Below the pieces are notes generated by a model. The model was not told the origin of the DNA, made no database searches, and was given only the letters and a program-made list of their open reading frames with translations. 64,000 bases of DNA from Gammaproteobacteria bacterium (lineage in GTDB: Bacteria > Pseudomonadota > Gammaproteobacteria > Ga0077536), in NCBI GenBank assembly GCA_024235015.1, contig JACKNG010000003.1, positions 610,666-674,665 of the forward strand. The letters are read 5' to 3'. The position numbers and the translations under genes are program-made. The first letter of the stretch is position 1, and each line of letters opens with the position of its first letter. This document shows positions 17,101 to 25,903 of this stretch, piece by piece.

Positions 17101-18228
17101 ATGCTCAACCTGTTCGACGACTACCCCGTGCACCAGACGCCGGAGCCGATCGCGCATCCCGCGACCTCCGACCGCAACGTCTACGATCGCACCTGGTTCA
17201 ACGGCTATGCCGCCGACGGCGCGTACTACTTCGGTATCGGCATGGCCATCTACCCGCACCGCGGCATCCTCGACTGCGCCTTCAGCGTAATCGAGCGCAA
17301 CGGTCGCCAGCACTGCTTCTTCGGCTCGCGCCGCGCGCCGCGCGAACGCACCGAGATGCACTGCGGCCCGTTCCGCATCGAGATCCTCGAACCCATGCGC
17401 CGCGCGCGGGTGGTGCTCGACGACAATCCCACCGGCATCGCCTGCGACCTCACCTTCTCCGCGCGCAGCGCCGCCATCGAGGAGATGCGCCAGACCTTCT
17501 ACACCGGCACGCGCCGCACCATGGACGCGACCCGCTTCGACCAGTTCGGCCGCTGGTCGGGCGAGGTGCGCCATCCCGACGGCGGCTTCAGCGTGCGCGA
17601 CGACGCCTGCCACGGCACCAAGGACCGCTCCTGGGGCCTGCGCAACCTCGGCGGGGTGGAACCGGGCGGCGCACCGCAGCCGCGCGGCAGCATCTGCTTC
17701 GTGTGGGCGCCGCTGATCTGGGACGACCACGTCTCCAACGCGATCTTCTTCGACGGCACACGCGGCGAACCGCTGTTCCGCCAGGCCTATACCGCGCCGC
17801 TCTACGCCAGCGAAGCCGCCGTGCCCGGGGTCGAGGACGACGGCGAGGCGCGCATGGCCGGCACCGTCCACCGCATCGCCTACCATCCCGGCACGCGCCT
17901 CGCGCGCACGGCTGAGATCGATCTCGTCGCCCTCGACGGCGCCGTGCGCACCATCCGCTGCGAGCCACTGCTGCGCTTCCACATGAAGGGGCTGGGCTAC
18001 TTCCACCCGACCTGGGCGCAGGGCCAGTGGCAGGGCGAACTGGTCACCCACGGCGAGAGCTACGACCTGGAAGGGCTGGACCTCGCCCAGCCGGAGAACT
18101 TCCACACCCAGCAGGTGGTGCGGGTCGACGATGGCACGCGGCGCGGCATCGGCGTGCTCGAACAGGCGGTCTACGGCCCCTACGCCCCCGCCGGCTTCAG
18201 CGAGTTCGCCGACGTCGCCGCACGCTGA
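17101..18228 (+). CDS. Conserved hypothetical protein, lipocalin/hydratase-like beta fold
   Basis: 375 aa, no signal peptide and no membrane segment. The sequence is rich in aromatic beta-strand patterns (RTWFNGYAADGAYYFGIGM, DRSWGLRNLG, FVWAPLIWDDH). HGTKDRSWGLRNL resembles a motif in AttH/carotenoid-hydratase-like beta-barrel proteins and the uncharacterised families related to them. I cannot assign a reaction. It starts 73 bases from the divergent kinase-like gene, which hints at shared control and a shared pathway. Confidence 0.6.
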   Translation: MLNLFDDYPVHQTPEPIAHPATSDRNVYDRTWFNGYAADGAYYFGIGMAIYPHRGILDCAFSVIERNGRQHCFFGSRRAPRERTEMHCGPFRIEILEPMRRARVVLDDNPTGIACDLTFSARSAAIEEMRQTFYTGTRRTMDATRFDQFGRWSGEVRHPDGGFSVRDDACHGTKDRSWGLRNLGGVEPGGAPQPRGSICFVWAPLIWDDHVSNAIFFDGTRGEPLFRQAYTAPLYASEAAVPGVEDDGEARMAGTVHRIAYHPGTRLARTAEIDLVALDGAVRTIRCEPLLRFHMKGLGYFHPTWAQGQWQGELVTHGESYDLEGLDLAQPENFHTQQVVRVDDGTRRGIGVLEQAVYGPYAPAGFSEFADVAAR

Positions 18229-18234
18229 ACATCA

Positions 18235-18520
18235 ACGACTCGTGCCCCGGTGTCAGACACCGCGGGCACGGGGTCTCGACGGGTTGGGCCTTGGTGTCAG
18301 ACACCGACAAGCATCGAAGGCCATGAATCAGGCAGTTGTCCGTCGGTGTCTGACACCAACGTCCGGGACGCCGTGGGGAATCGCGCGGCGGTGTCAGGCA
18401 CAGTGCGCGCAATCATGACGGCAACGCGTTAACGCGCGGGGTCAGACACCCGGGGCATGGGGGACATGCCCTGGGTCAGGGATCGACCGCTTGACCGCCG
18501 GTGTCGGACACCGGCGGTCG
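18235..18520. repeat. Dense cluster of GTGTCAGACAC and GGGGTCAGAC palindromes
   Basis: Cores occur at about 18,249, 18,293, 18,345 (GGTGTCTGACACC), 18,389 (partial), 18,441 (GGGGTCAGACACCC) and 18,500 (GGTGTCGGACACC). The spacing is close to 50 bp, tighter than in the other clusters. They fill the gap between the convergent hypothetical gene and the porin gene. Confidence 0.75.
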
Positions 18521-18539
18521 TGGCTGCGGCGGCGCTGCC

Positions 18540-19859
18540 TCAGAACTTGACCTGCAGGTCGGCCTGCAGCAGGTCTTCGTCGCGGCGGGTGATGTCGTCC
18601 TTGATGTGGTAGTAGTCGAGCGCCACGTTGACGTTCTTCATCAGGTCGTAGCTGATCTCGAACTCGTGGCCGCGTTCACCGGGGAAGCCGTTGTCGCGGT
18701 CGGAGTCGGGCAGGAAGTCCGGCACGGCATTGAGCTCGACGTCGGCATACACGTACTTGGCCTTCCAGCGACCGAGCGCGTACTTGGCGCCGAGCGCCCA
18801 GGCCGTGTCGGTCGAGGTGTTGGTCTCGACGTTCTTGATGTACTCGCCGATGAGGTCGACCGTGCCACCACCGAGTTCGTGCGCGAGATCGAGCGCGAGG
18901 TTGACCGAGCTCAGCTTGGAGTCGGTGTTGCGGCCGTCGTAGCGCGAGTAGTCGGAGATGTAGTTGGCGTCCATGAAGGCATAGCCGGCGACGGCCGCCG
19001 TGCCTTTCCAGCCGCCCATCGTCCAGCCCTGGCCGACCTGGCCGTAGACCATGAAGGGATCGTCGCTCGAGCGGCTGTTCTCTTCCAGCACCCACACGCC
19101 GCCCTGCACGAACATCGTGCCGAGCGCGTTCTGCCCGCTCCACGACAAGGACATGCCTTCGGGGTTGAGATCGGTGTCCCACATGATGTCGGTCGGGGTC
19201 CACAGGTAGTTCTTGAACGAGAACTTGCCGGCGATGGCGTTGATGCCATTGGCCGCGCTGTACTGCATGTAGGCGTAGTCGAGGTTGAGATCCTTGCCCG
19301 AGAAGGTGTCGTCGAAGGACTGGTTGGTCGAGCGCTGGTCGCGCGTGCCGGAGGCCAGCCCGGCGCCGACTTCGACGCGCTCGACCGGGTTGGCGATGAC
19401 CCCGAGACGATAGCGGAAGCGGCCGCGCGAGCGCGCGATCTGGCCTTCGTCCTTCTTGTACTCGTAGCGCGTGCGCAGGTCGCCCTTGAGACGGACCTTC
19501 TCCAGCCAGGCCAGGCGATCGAGGCGTTCGGAAACCGCCTTGACCTCGTCGGCCGCGGCCACGGTGGTCGGGGCCGGGGCAGCGCCAGCGGCAGCAGACG
19601 GCGCCGGGGTGGCCGCACTGGCGACGGCCGCCGAGCCGGCTGCAGCCGGCGCGGCGGTGGTGGCAACGGTCGCCTGGTCGGCCTTGGCCGCGGCGACCAG
19701 CATGTCGTACTCGGCCGCGGTGAGCGTACCCTTGTCGCGGAGCAGGCCGAGCAGGTCGACGAGCGCCCCGTTGGACGCCATGGCCGGGCCGGTCGCGCCT
19801 GCCGACAGGCAGGCAAGCAGGATGCTCGCGCGCAGGCTGCGCGGAATCACCGAATTCAT
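18540..19859 (-). CDS. Putative outer-membrane porin
   Basis: 439 aa. It opens with a Sec signal peptide (RSLRASILLACLSAGATGPAMA). An Ala/Thr/Pro-rich spacer of about 60 residues follows, then a short coiled-coil-like segment (ADEVKAVSERLDRLAW) and a long beta-barrel region with alternating aromatic strands, ending in ADLQVKF with a terminal Phe, as expected for BAM-assembled barrels. It resembles the putative porin family with a coiled-coil plus barrel layout. Two arrays of 11-bp repeats like Pho boxes lie upstream, suggesting phosphate-related control. Confidence 0.82.
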   Translation of the reverse strand: MNSVIPRSLRASILLACLSAGATGPAMASNGALVDLLGLLRDKGTLTAAEYDMLVAAAKADQATVATTAAPAAAGSAAVASAATPAPSAAAGAAPAPTTVAAADEVKAVSERLDRLAWLEKVRLKGDLRTRYEYKKDEGQIARSRGRFRYRLGVIANPVERVEVGAGLASGTRDQRSTNQSFDDTFSGKDLNLDYAYMQYSAANGINAIAGKFSFKNYLWTPTDIMWDTDLNPEGMSLSWSGQNALGTMFVQGGVWVLEENSRSSDDPFMVYGQVGQGWTMGGWKGTAAVAGYAFMDANYISDYSRYDGRNTDSKLSSVNLALDLAHELGGGTVDLIGEYIKNVETNTSTDTAWALGAKYALGRWKAKYVYADVELNAVPDFLPDSDRDNGFPGERGHEFEISYDLMKNVNVALDYYHIKDDITRRDEDLLQADLQVKF

Positions 19860-19998
19860 AGAGTGTCTCCTGATGTGCTGGGGAACGAAGCCGCCGGCCG
19901 GCGCTCACGCGGAACGGCCCGACGGTCAGTCACTTCGCCCTGACCGCCGGCGGCGACCACCGCGCCACAAGCGGCGCGACGGGTGCCGTGAGCGCCCA

Positions 19999-20038
19999 TG
20001 ACGAAGCGGTGAACGTTCTATGAACGTTTCATGACGGT
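19999..20038 (-). promoter_or_regulatory. Pho-box-like array (four 11-bp units)
   Basis: TGAC/TGAA tetramers start at 19,999, 20,010, 20,021 and 20,032, exactly 11 bp apart. On the minus strand they read as CGTCATG, CGTTCAT and CGTTCAC half-sites. PhoB binds 11-bp direct repeats with a GTCAT-like core. The array lies 140-180 bp upstream of the porin start. Binding by PhoB is an inference. Confidence 0.5.
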
Positions 20039-20093
20039 ACGGTTACAAACCGCGCGAGACGGAGGGTATTTAGGACTCGTCCTACAGTTTGGG

Positions 20094-20120
20094 TGACGGT
20101 TGAATGACGATTCCGTGACC
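20094..20120 (-). promoter_or_regulatory. Second Pho-box-like array (three 11-bp units)
   Basis: TGAC occurs at 20,094, 20,105 and 20,116, exactly 11 bp apart. On the minus strand this gives GTCACGG, GTCATTC and GTCACCC, closer to the Pho-box core than the first array. The palindrome TAGGACTCGTCCTA (20,071-20,084) lies between the two arrays and may be an operator or part of the promoter. Confidence 0.55.
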
Positions 20121-20267
20121 CCGCCGGGGGCACGCTGTCCGCGCCGCACGGCCCGGGTCCGGCAGCCGAGCAGGGTCCGCGGGGAGCAACGGGGGCGCGT
20201 GCCCGCGTCGACGCAGGCCGCAGGACAATCGACCCGCCCGGCGCCGCGGCGCCGGGCCAGGGCGACC

Positions 20268-20717
20268 TCACTTCATGAGGAAATGGCCGGCCAGCGTGGC
20301 GATGGGACGTTCGCGATCGTCCTGCCAGCAGCTCGCGTGCACGGTGGCGACGCGGCGGCCGAGCTTGGTCACGCGGGCCGCGGCGCGGGTCGCTACCACC
20401 CGTCCCGAGCGCTGGTAGTCGACCGTCACGTTGATGGGCTTGGGCAGGGTGCCGCTGTCCTCCTGGTCGAGCAGGAGCTGGACGATGGCGGCGTTCTCGA
20501 GGAAGGCGCCGATGACGCCGCCGTGCAGCGCCGGCAGCCAGGGGTTGCCGATGTGATCGTTCCCGCTGGCCATTTCCAGCACCAGCGTGCGGCGTTCGCC
20601 GACGCGCTCGACCTCGACCACCGCGATGCCCATCGTGCGCATGTAGGGGATGGCCTCGAGCAGGCTGGCGTGGTCGTCGTGCTCGCGCACGCGGCGGATG
20701 GCATCGACCAGGTTCAT
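20268..20717 (-). CDS. PaaI-type hotdog thioesterase (downstream copy)
   Basis: 149 aa with a hotdog fold: NPWLPALHGGVIGAFLENAA near residue 60 (HGG motif with a catalytic-region acidic residue), then PINVTVDYQRSGR and VATVHASCWQDD. Its ATG overlaps the stop of the upstream thioesterase by 4 bases (ATGA), so the two are translationally coupled and may form a heteromer. It likely hydrolyses acyl- or aryl-CoA thioesters from the catabolic pathways nearby. Confidence 0.87.
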   Translation of the reverse strand: MNLVDAIRRVREHDDHASLLEAIPYMRTMGIAVVEVERVGERRTLVLEMASGNDHIGNPWLPALHGGVIGAFLENAAIVQLLLDQEDSGTLPKPINVTVDYQRSGRVVATRAAARVTKLGRRVATVHASCWQDDRERPIATLAGHFLMK

Positions 20718-21184
20718 GCGTTGCGCTCCGCGCGTGGGGTCTCGGCCTTGTCGGCGGTGATCATGAAACTCGCCGCGGCGTTGGCGATGGGGTCGTCGCG
20801 GTCGTCGTGGTAGGCGATGGCGCGCACGAAGCAGACGTTGCGGGTGACCTTGTAGCAGTGCGCGGCCGCGGTGATGGCCTCGCCCGGCACGGCCGGGCGC
20901 AGGTAATCGATACGCAGGTCGAGGGTCGCGATCTGCATGCGCTTGCCGAGCGCGGCGATGACCGACATGCCGCAGGCCGAATCGAGCGCGGTGGTGATGA
21001 CCCCACCGTGCAGCACGCCGGTGCCGGTATTGCCGGCGAGGCGCGCATCGTAGGGCACGCGCACCACGGCGCGGCCACGCTCGATGTTGACCAGTTCGAG
21101 CCCGAGGAACCGGTTGTGCGGCGACTGGTTGCCGGGCTCGGCGATGAACGTGCGCAGGTAGTCGAGAAAGGCGGATGCGGTCAT
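20714..21184 (-). CDS. PaaI-type hotdog thioesterase (upstream copy)
   Basis: 156 aa from ATG 21184; the 26-residue longer frame has no family support. Motifs are NTGTGVLHGGVITTALDSACG near residue 55, then LDLRIDYLRPA and VCFVRAIAYHDD. The HGG...D pattern is typical of PaaI/YdiI-like acyl-CoA thioesterases. The coupled partner downstream shares the same fold but is divergent, so a paralogous pair has been kept as an operon. It is divergent from the SMP-30 gene at 21283, with 98 bases between starts. Confidence 0.88.
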   Translation of the reverse strand: MTASAFLDYLRTFIAEPGNQSPHNRFLGLELVNIERGRAVVRVPYDARLAGNTGTGVLHGGVITTALDSACGMSVIAALGKRMQIATLDLRIDYLRPAVPGEAITAAAHCYKVTRNVCFVRAIAYHDDRDDPIANAAASFMITADKAETPRAERNA

Positions 21185-21282
21185 GGTCGCGGCCGGGTTG
21201 CAGGCGACCAGTGTAAGCGATTGCCGCACCGGCGCGGCTGTGCCACGGTGCAACGACTGCAACGAATCACGGGGATGGGGAC

Positions 21283-22152
21283 ATGCGCGCGGAACTGTTG
21301 TGCGAGGGTTACGGCCTGATCGAGGGGCCGGTGTGGGACCCTGCAGGAGGACTGATCTTCAGCGACGTCATCCACGGCGGCGTGTTCCGCCTCGGCACCG
21401 ACGGCCGCGTCGAGAGCGTGTTCGAACATCGCCGCGGGATCGGCGGCATGTGCCTGCACGAGGCCGGCGGCCTGGTGGTGAGCGGGCGCAATCTCGCCTA
21501 CAAGCCCTTCGACGGCGGCGATTCCGTCACCCTGCTCGATCGCGACGAGGCGGCCGGGCGGGTCGGCTTCAACGATCTCACCACCGACGCCGCCGGGCGC
21601 ATCTACGCCGGTTCGCTCGGTTCGAGCCCGGTCTTCGAGGACGGCCTCGAACCGCGCGCCGGCGATCTCTGGCTGGTCGATCTCGACGGCAGCGCGCGCA
21701 TCGTCGCGCCCGACGTGCTGCTCACCAACGGCCTCGGTTTCTCACCCGACGGCCGCACGCTCTACCACTCCGATTCGCGCCGCAACACGGTGTTTCGTTA
21801 CGCCGTCGCCGCCGACGGCAGCCTCGGCCCCAGGACCCCGTTCGTCGAGACGCGGCGCGGCATCCCCGACGGCCTGGCCGTCGCCAGCGACGGCACGGTG
21901 TGGGTCGCGCTGGCCGACGGCGGCCACGGCGTGGCCGTCTTTGATTCGTCCGGGCGCGAGCAGGATTTCGTCGAGATCGGCGTGCCGATGTGCACCAGCG
22001 TGTGCTTCGGCGGCGCCGACCTGCGCGAACTCTACGTCGTCAGCGGCTCGCACGGCATGGACTCCGACCGCGCCGGCGGCGTCTACCGCGCACGGGTCGG
22101 GGTGGCGGGATTGGCAGTAGCGCCGGCGCGGGTTGCGCTGGCGCGCGACTGA
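21283..22152 (+). CDS. SMP-30/gluconolactonase/LRE family lactonase
   Basis: 289 aa six-bladed beta-propeller. Expected metal ligands are seen: Glu in GLIEGPVWDP near residue 14, Asn in VGFNDLTTDAAGRIYAGS near 98, Asn in LLTNGLGFSPDGRTLYHSDS near 147, and Asp in GIPDGLAVASDGTVWVAL near 190. Members hydrolyse sugar or xenobiotic lactones with Ca or Zn. It is cytoplasmic (no signal peptide). The neighbouring dienelactone hydrolase is convergent with it and could act in the same lactone chemistry. Confidence 0.9.
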   Translation: MRAELLCEGYGLIEGPVWDPAGGLIFSDVIHGGVFRLGTDGRVESVFEHRRGIGGMCLHEAGGLVVSGRNLAYKPFDGGDSVTLLDRDEAAGRVGFNDLTTDAAGRIYAGSLGSSPVFEDGLEPRAGDLWLVDLDGSARIVAPDVLLTNGLGFSPDGRTLYHSDSRRNTVFRYAVAADGSLGPRTPFVETRRGIPDGLAVASDGTVWVALADGGHGVAVFDSSGREQDFVEIGVPMCTSVCFGGADLRELYVVSGSHGMDSDRAGGVYRARVGVAGLAVAPARVALARD

Positions 22153-22181
22153 ACCGCGCTCAACGGGCGACGACGAGGATT

Positions 22182-22913
22182 TCAGCTCCAGTCGTCCGGC
22201 AACACCTCGCCGAACAGCCCCAGCATCGAGGCCCACGAACGTGCCGCGGCGGCGGCGTGGTACTGCACACCCATCTCCGGCGCGTTGGCGCCTTCGAAGG
22301 TGAAGGCATGCATGGCGCCGCCGTGGGCGTGGAGTTGCCAGTCGGCGCCGCGGGCATCCATCTCGCGGGCGAAGGCGAGTACCTGCTCGGGCGGTACCAT
22401 GGGGTCGTCCCAGCCGTGCTCGACGAGCACCTTGGCGCCGATGGGGTCGTGCTGGTCGAGGTCGTTGGGGATGAACAGGCCGTGGAAGCTGACCACGCCG
22501 GCGATGCCGGGCGCGTTGGCGCGGGCGAGATCGAGCACGCACAGGCCGCCGAAGCAGTAGCCGATGGCGACGGCCGCGCCCGCCGCGGAACCCTGCAGGG
22601 CCTGCGCCGCGGCGAGGCCGGCGAGCAGCCGCGCGGTGAGCGCCGCGCGATCGGCGAGCAGGGGATTCATCAGCGCGCTGTTGTCGGCGCCGACGTCGCC
22701 GCGCACACCGTGACCGTAGACGTCGATGGCGACGGCCTGGTAGCCGAGCGCGGCGACGCGGTGGGCGATCGCCTTGACCGGGTCGTTCAAGCCGTCCCAG
22801 GCCGGGCAGACCACGACCAGCGGGGCCTCGGCAAGCGCGGCCGGGCGCGCGGCGTAGAGATCGAAGGGCTGGTCGGCACAGGTGTAGCCGGCGGCGAAAG
22901 TCGTCAGATCCAT
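22182..22913 (-). CDS. Dienelactone hydrolase family protein
   Basis: 243 aa from ATG 22913 (the 20 residues of the longer frame are dropped). Alpha/beta hydrolase with the Cys nucleophile in AIGYCFGGLCVLD near residue 117 (GxCxG, as in dienelactone hydrolases), an Asp in EHGWDDPMVPPEQ near 167 and His in HGGAMHAFTF near 200, completing the Cys-Asp-His triad. Its natural substrate is unknown. It lies convergent to the SMP-30 lactonase. Confidence 0.88.
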   Translation of the reverse strand: MDLTTFAAGYTCADQPFDLYAARPAALAEAPLVVVCPAWDGLNDPVKAIAHRVAALGYQAVAIDVYGHGVRGDVGADNSALMNPLLADRAALTARLLAGLAAAQALQGSAAGAAVAIGYCFGGLCVLDLARANAPGIAGVVSFHGLFIPNDLDQHDPIGAKVLVEHGWDDPMVPPEQVLAFAREMDARGADWQLHAHGGAMHAFTFEGANAPEMGVQYHAAAAARSWASMLGLFGEVLPDDWS

Positions 22914-23061
22914 GGGCGTGTCCTTCCTGGGTTGAGGGAATGGAACGGGACGGGCGCGCGTGGCCGGGACCATGCCGGGCGACGCCCGGGCCCGACTCTA
23001 TAGCGTTCGGCGGCTCGAAAACAGCAGCCCCGGGTGTCCGCCGAGGACGCCGCCGCCGCCC

Positions 23062-23805
23062 TCAGGCCGGCAGCAGGAAAGGTGCGCAGAGCACCTGTGG
23101 CAGGGTGGTATCGGCGCGCGCCGCGCCTTCCATCCAGCCGGCGAAGAGATCGCCGCCGGTGGTGCCGGCCGACAGCAGCGGCGACACCCGCGGGATCAAG
23201 GCCACGCCGGCGTTGACGAACAGCGGCACGACGTTGAAGAACAGGCGCTCGGGCGGCTGGCCGAAGTGCGCCGCGAACTGGGCGAAGTGCCCGGCGCCGA
23301 GGTAATCGCCGATGGCCGTCACGGTATCCGCGTGGAGCCGGGTGACGGCCTGCGGCTGCTCGAGCCACGCGGCGAAGTCACGCCAGCTGAGGAAAACGTC
23401 GAAGGCGTCCATGCGTTCGGGTTCGTAGGCGAAGTCGACGAACACGTACTCCGCCAGGCGCGTCGGTTGCGGCCGCTGCTCGTGGTAGCGGTAGAGCGTG
23501 CGCACCGCGCCCGGGTCGTCCTGGCGCGCCTGGCGCAGGGCCAGCAGCAGGGCGAGCGCGCCCTCGCCGTACCAGTCGAGGGTGACGTCGGGGAAACCGG
23601 CGTCGATGGCGTCGTAGACGGCATGGAAGGCGTCGAGCACGGCCGACAGGGCGGCCTCGATGTCGGCCACCGCCTGCGCGCGGGCATGCACCAGGCCAGC
23701 GCCGGGATTGGCGGCGAGGTCGGCTTCGTGCAGGGCCTGCAGGCACTGGGCGAGCGCGCCGAAGCTCGCTTCGATGGACGGGGCTGGGGGCACCGGGACA
23801 TGCAC
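23062..23805 (-). CDS. Hypothetical protein
   Basis: About 247 aa. I do not recognise the family. The sequence is mostly helical in appearance, with a LALLLALRQARQDD segment and an aromatic-rich middle (YVFVDFAYEPERMDAFDVF). It has no signal peptide or clear membrane span. The start is uncertain: GTG 23805 and GTG 23793 are both in frame, the second about 11 bases after AGGAG. The only nearby ATG is out of frame. Codon use is like the neighbours, so it is likely a native gene. Confidence 0.6.
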   Translation of the reverse strand: MHVPVPPAPSIEASFGALAQCLQALHEADLAANPGAGLVHARAQAVADIEAALSAVLDAFHAVYDAIDAGFPDVTLDWYGEGALALLLALRQARQDDPGAVRTLYRYHEQRPQPTRLAEYVFVDFAYEPERMDAFDVFLSWRDFAAWLEQPQAVTRLHADTVTAIGDYLGAGHFAQFAAHFGQPPERLFFNVVPLFVNAGVALIPRVSPLLSAGTTGGDLFAGWMEGAARADTTLPQVLCAPFLLPA

Positions 23806-23854
23806 TCCTGTCGGGTCGCGAACGGCCTCCCACCATAACGCAGCCGGCGGGTCG

Positions 23855-23916
23855 GATGGTGTCTGACACCGACAGGCAAGCCGTTGATGCATCGTGGCCG
23901 CGGTGTCTGACACCGG
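23855..23916. repeat. Pair of GGTGTCTGACACC palindromes
   Basis: Two units at 23,858-23,870 and 23,902-23,914, each followed by GGCAAGCCGTTGA or similar, lie between divergent genes. The conserved downstream stretch shows that the repeated unit is about 44 bp, longer than the palindromic core. Confidence 0.7.
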
Positions 23917-24002
23917 CAGGCAAGCCGTTGACAGTGCGCGGGTACGCCCCACACTGTCCGGCCGAGTTTGCCCTTGTCCGCTGCCTGTTGCCTGGAGACG
24001 CC

Positions 24003-25811
24003 ATGGATACACCCACCGCCCCCGTCCGCGCGCGCATCGAGCGCGTGCGCGAGGTGCTGCGCGCCGAGCGTGTCGACGCCCTGCTGGTACCGAGTTCCGA
24101 TCCCCACCTGAGCGAGTACCTGCCCGAACGCTGGCAGGCGCGCCAGTGGCTGTCGGGTTTCACCGGCTCCATGGGCACGCTGGTGGTCACCACGCGGCAC
24201 GCGGCACTGTTCGCCGACAGCCGCTACTGGGTGCAGGCCGAGGCCGAACTCGCCGGCTCGGGCATCGAACTGGTCAAGTTCACCAGCGCCAACCCGCCGG
24301 CGCACTTCGCCTGGCTCGCCGAACACGTACCGGCCGGCGGCAGCGTCGCGGTCGACGGTGACGTGCTCGGCCTGGCCGCGGCGCAGGCGCTGGAGGACGC
24401 GCTCGCCGCGCACGATATCCGCCTGCACACCGACCGCGACCTCGTCGCCGCGGCCTGGGACGATCGCCCCGCCCTGCCGGCAGCACCGGTTCATGCCCAC
24501 CTGCCGCCGCATGCGACCGTGCCGCGCACGGCCAAGCTCGCCACCCTGCGCACGGCGATGGCCGAGGCCGGCGCCAGCCATCACTTCGTCTCGACGGTCG
24601 ACGACGTCGCCTGGATCACCAACCTGCGCGGCGCCGACGTGCCCTACAACCCGGTGTTCCTCGCCCACCTGCTCGTCGACGCCGAGCGCGCGGTGCTGTT
24701 CGTCGGCGCCGGCAAGATCGACGCCGCGCTCGCCGCCACCCTCGCCGCCGACGGCATCGAGCTCGCGCCTTATGCCGCCGCCGGCGAAGCCCTCGCCACA
24801 CTGCCGGCCGGCGCGCGGTTGCTCCTCGACCCGCGCCGGGTCACCTACGGCCTGCGCGCCCACGTCCCCGACCGGGTGCGCGTGATCGAGGCGCTCAACC
24901 CGAGCACGCGCGAGAAGAGCCGCAAGACCGCGGCCGAAGCCGCGCACATCCGCACGACGATGATCGAGGACGGCGTCGCGATGTGCGAGTTCTACGCCTG
25001 GTTCGAGCAGGCCCTCGGCCGCGAGCGCATCACCGAGCTCACCGTCGACGAGCGCCTGAGCGCGGCGCGCGCGCGGCGCCCGGGCTTCGTCGGCCTGAGC
25101 TTCCCCACCATCGCCGGTTTCGCCGCCAACGGCGCCATGCCGCACTACCGCGCGACGGACGCCGCCCACGCCGAGATCGCCGGCGACGGCCTGCTCCTGA
25201 TCGACTCCGGCGGCCAGTACCTCGGTGGCACCACCGACATCACCCGGGTGTGGCCGATCGGCAGCGTCAGCGCGGCGATGAAGCGCGACTACACCCTGGT
25301 GCTGAAGGGCACGCTCGCGCTGTCCCGCGCACGCTTCCCGCGCGGCACGCCGGGACCGATGCTCGATGCCCTGGCGCGCGCGCCGCTGTGGGCCGAGGGC
25401 ATCGACTTCGGCCATGGCACGGGCCACGGGGTCGGCTATTTCCTCAACGTGCACGAAGGCCCGCAGTCGATCAGCAAGGCCGTGGTCGAGCCGGCGATGG
25501 CGATGGAGCCGGGCATGGTGACGTCGATCGAACCCGGCGTGTACCGCGCCGGCCAGTGGGGCGTGCGCATCGAGAACCTGGTGCTGAACGTGCCGGCCTC
25601 GACGCCGGAGGGCGACGGCTTCGCCGAGATGCTCGAGTTCGAAACCCTGACCCTGTGCCCCATCGACACCCGTTGCATCGTGGGCGGGCTGCTGCGCGAA
25701 GACGAGCGCGCCTGGCTGAACGCCTACCACGCGACCGTGCGCGAACGCCTCGCGCCACGCCTCGCGGGCGACGCCCGGGCCTGGCTGGAGGCGCGCACCG
25801 CGGCGATTTAG
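24003..25811 (+). CDS. Xaa-Pro aminopeptidase, M24B family
   Basis: 602 aa, the long three-domain form. N-terminal creatinase-like domains carry DPHLSEYLPERWQ and LSGFTGSMGTLVV. The C-terminal pita-bread domain holds the metal ligands: Asp in LLIDSGGQY, Asp in GTTDITRVW, His in DFGHGTGHGVGYFLNVHEGP, Glu in SIEPGVYR and Glu in VRIENLV. It removes the first residue before proline with two Mn or similar ions, in the cytoplasm. ATG 24003 follows TGGAGACGCC; the longer upstream frame runs through palindromic repeats. Confidence 0.94.
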   Translation: MDTPTAPVRARIERVREVLRAERVDALLVPSSDPHLSEYLPERWQARQWLSGFTGSMGTLVVTTRHAALFADSRYWVQAEAELAGSGIELVKFTSANPPAHFAWLAEHVPAGGSVAVDGDVLGLAAAQALEDALAAHDIRLHTDRDLVAAAWDDRPALPAAPVHAHLPPHATVPRTAKLATLRTAMAEAGASHHFVSTVDDVAWITNLRGADVPYNPVFLAHLLVDAERAVLFVGAGKIDAALAATLAADGIELAPYAAAGEALATLPAGARLLLDPRRVTYGLRAHVPDRVRVIEALNPSTREKSRKTAAEAAHIRTTMIEDGVAMCEFYAWFEQALGRERITELTVDERLSAARARRPGFVGLSFPTIAGFAANGAMPHYRATDAAHAEIAGDGLLLIDSGGQYLGGTTDITRVWPIGSVSAAMKRDYTLVLKGTLALSRARFPRGTPGPMLDALARAPLWAEGIDFGHGTGHGVGYFLNVHEGPQSISKAVVEPAMAMEPGMVTSIEPGVYRAGQWGVRIENLVLNVPASTPEGDGFAEMLEFETLTLCPIDTRCIVGGLLREDERAWLNAYHATVRERLAPRLAGDARAWLEARTAAI

Positions 25812-25903
25812 CCGTCCGCCCCGCAAGCGCCGGGCAGGACGGGCCAGGCGGTGGCCGCCCGGCGCGCCCGCTGGCCCCGGCAGCTACTTCGACGACGTGC
25901 CGG

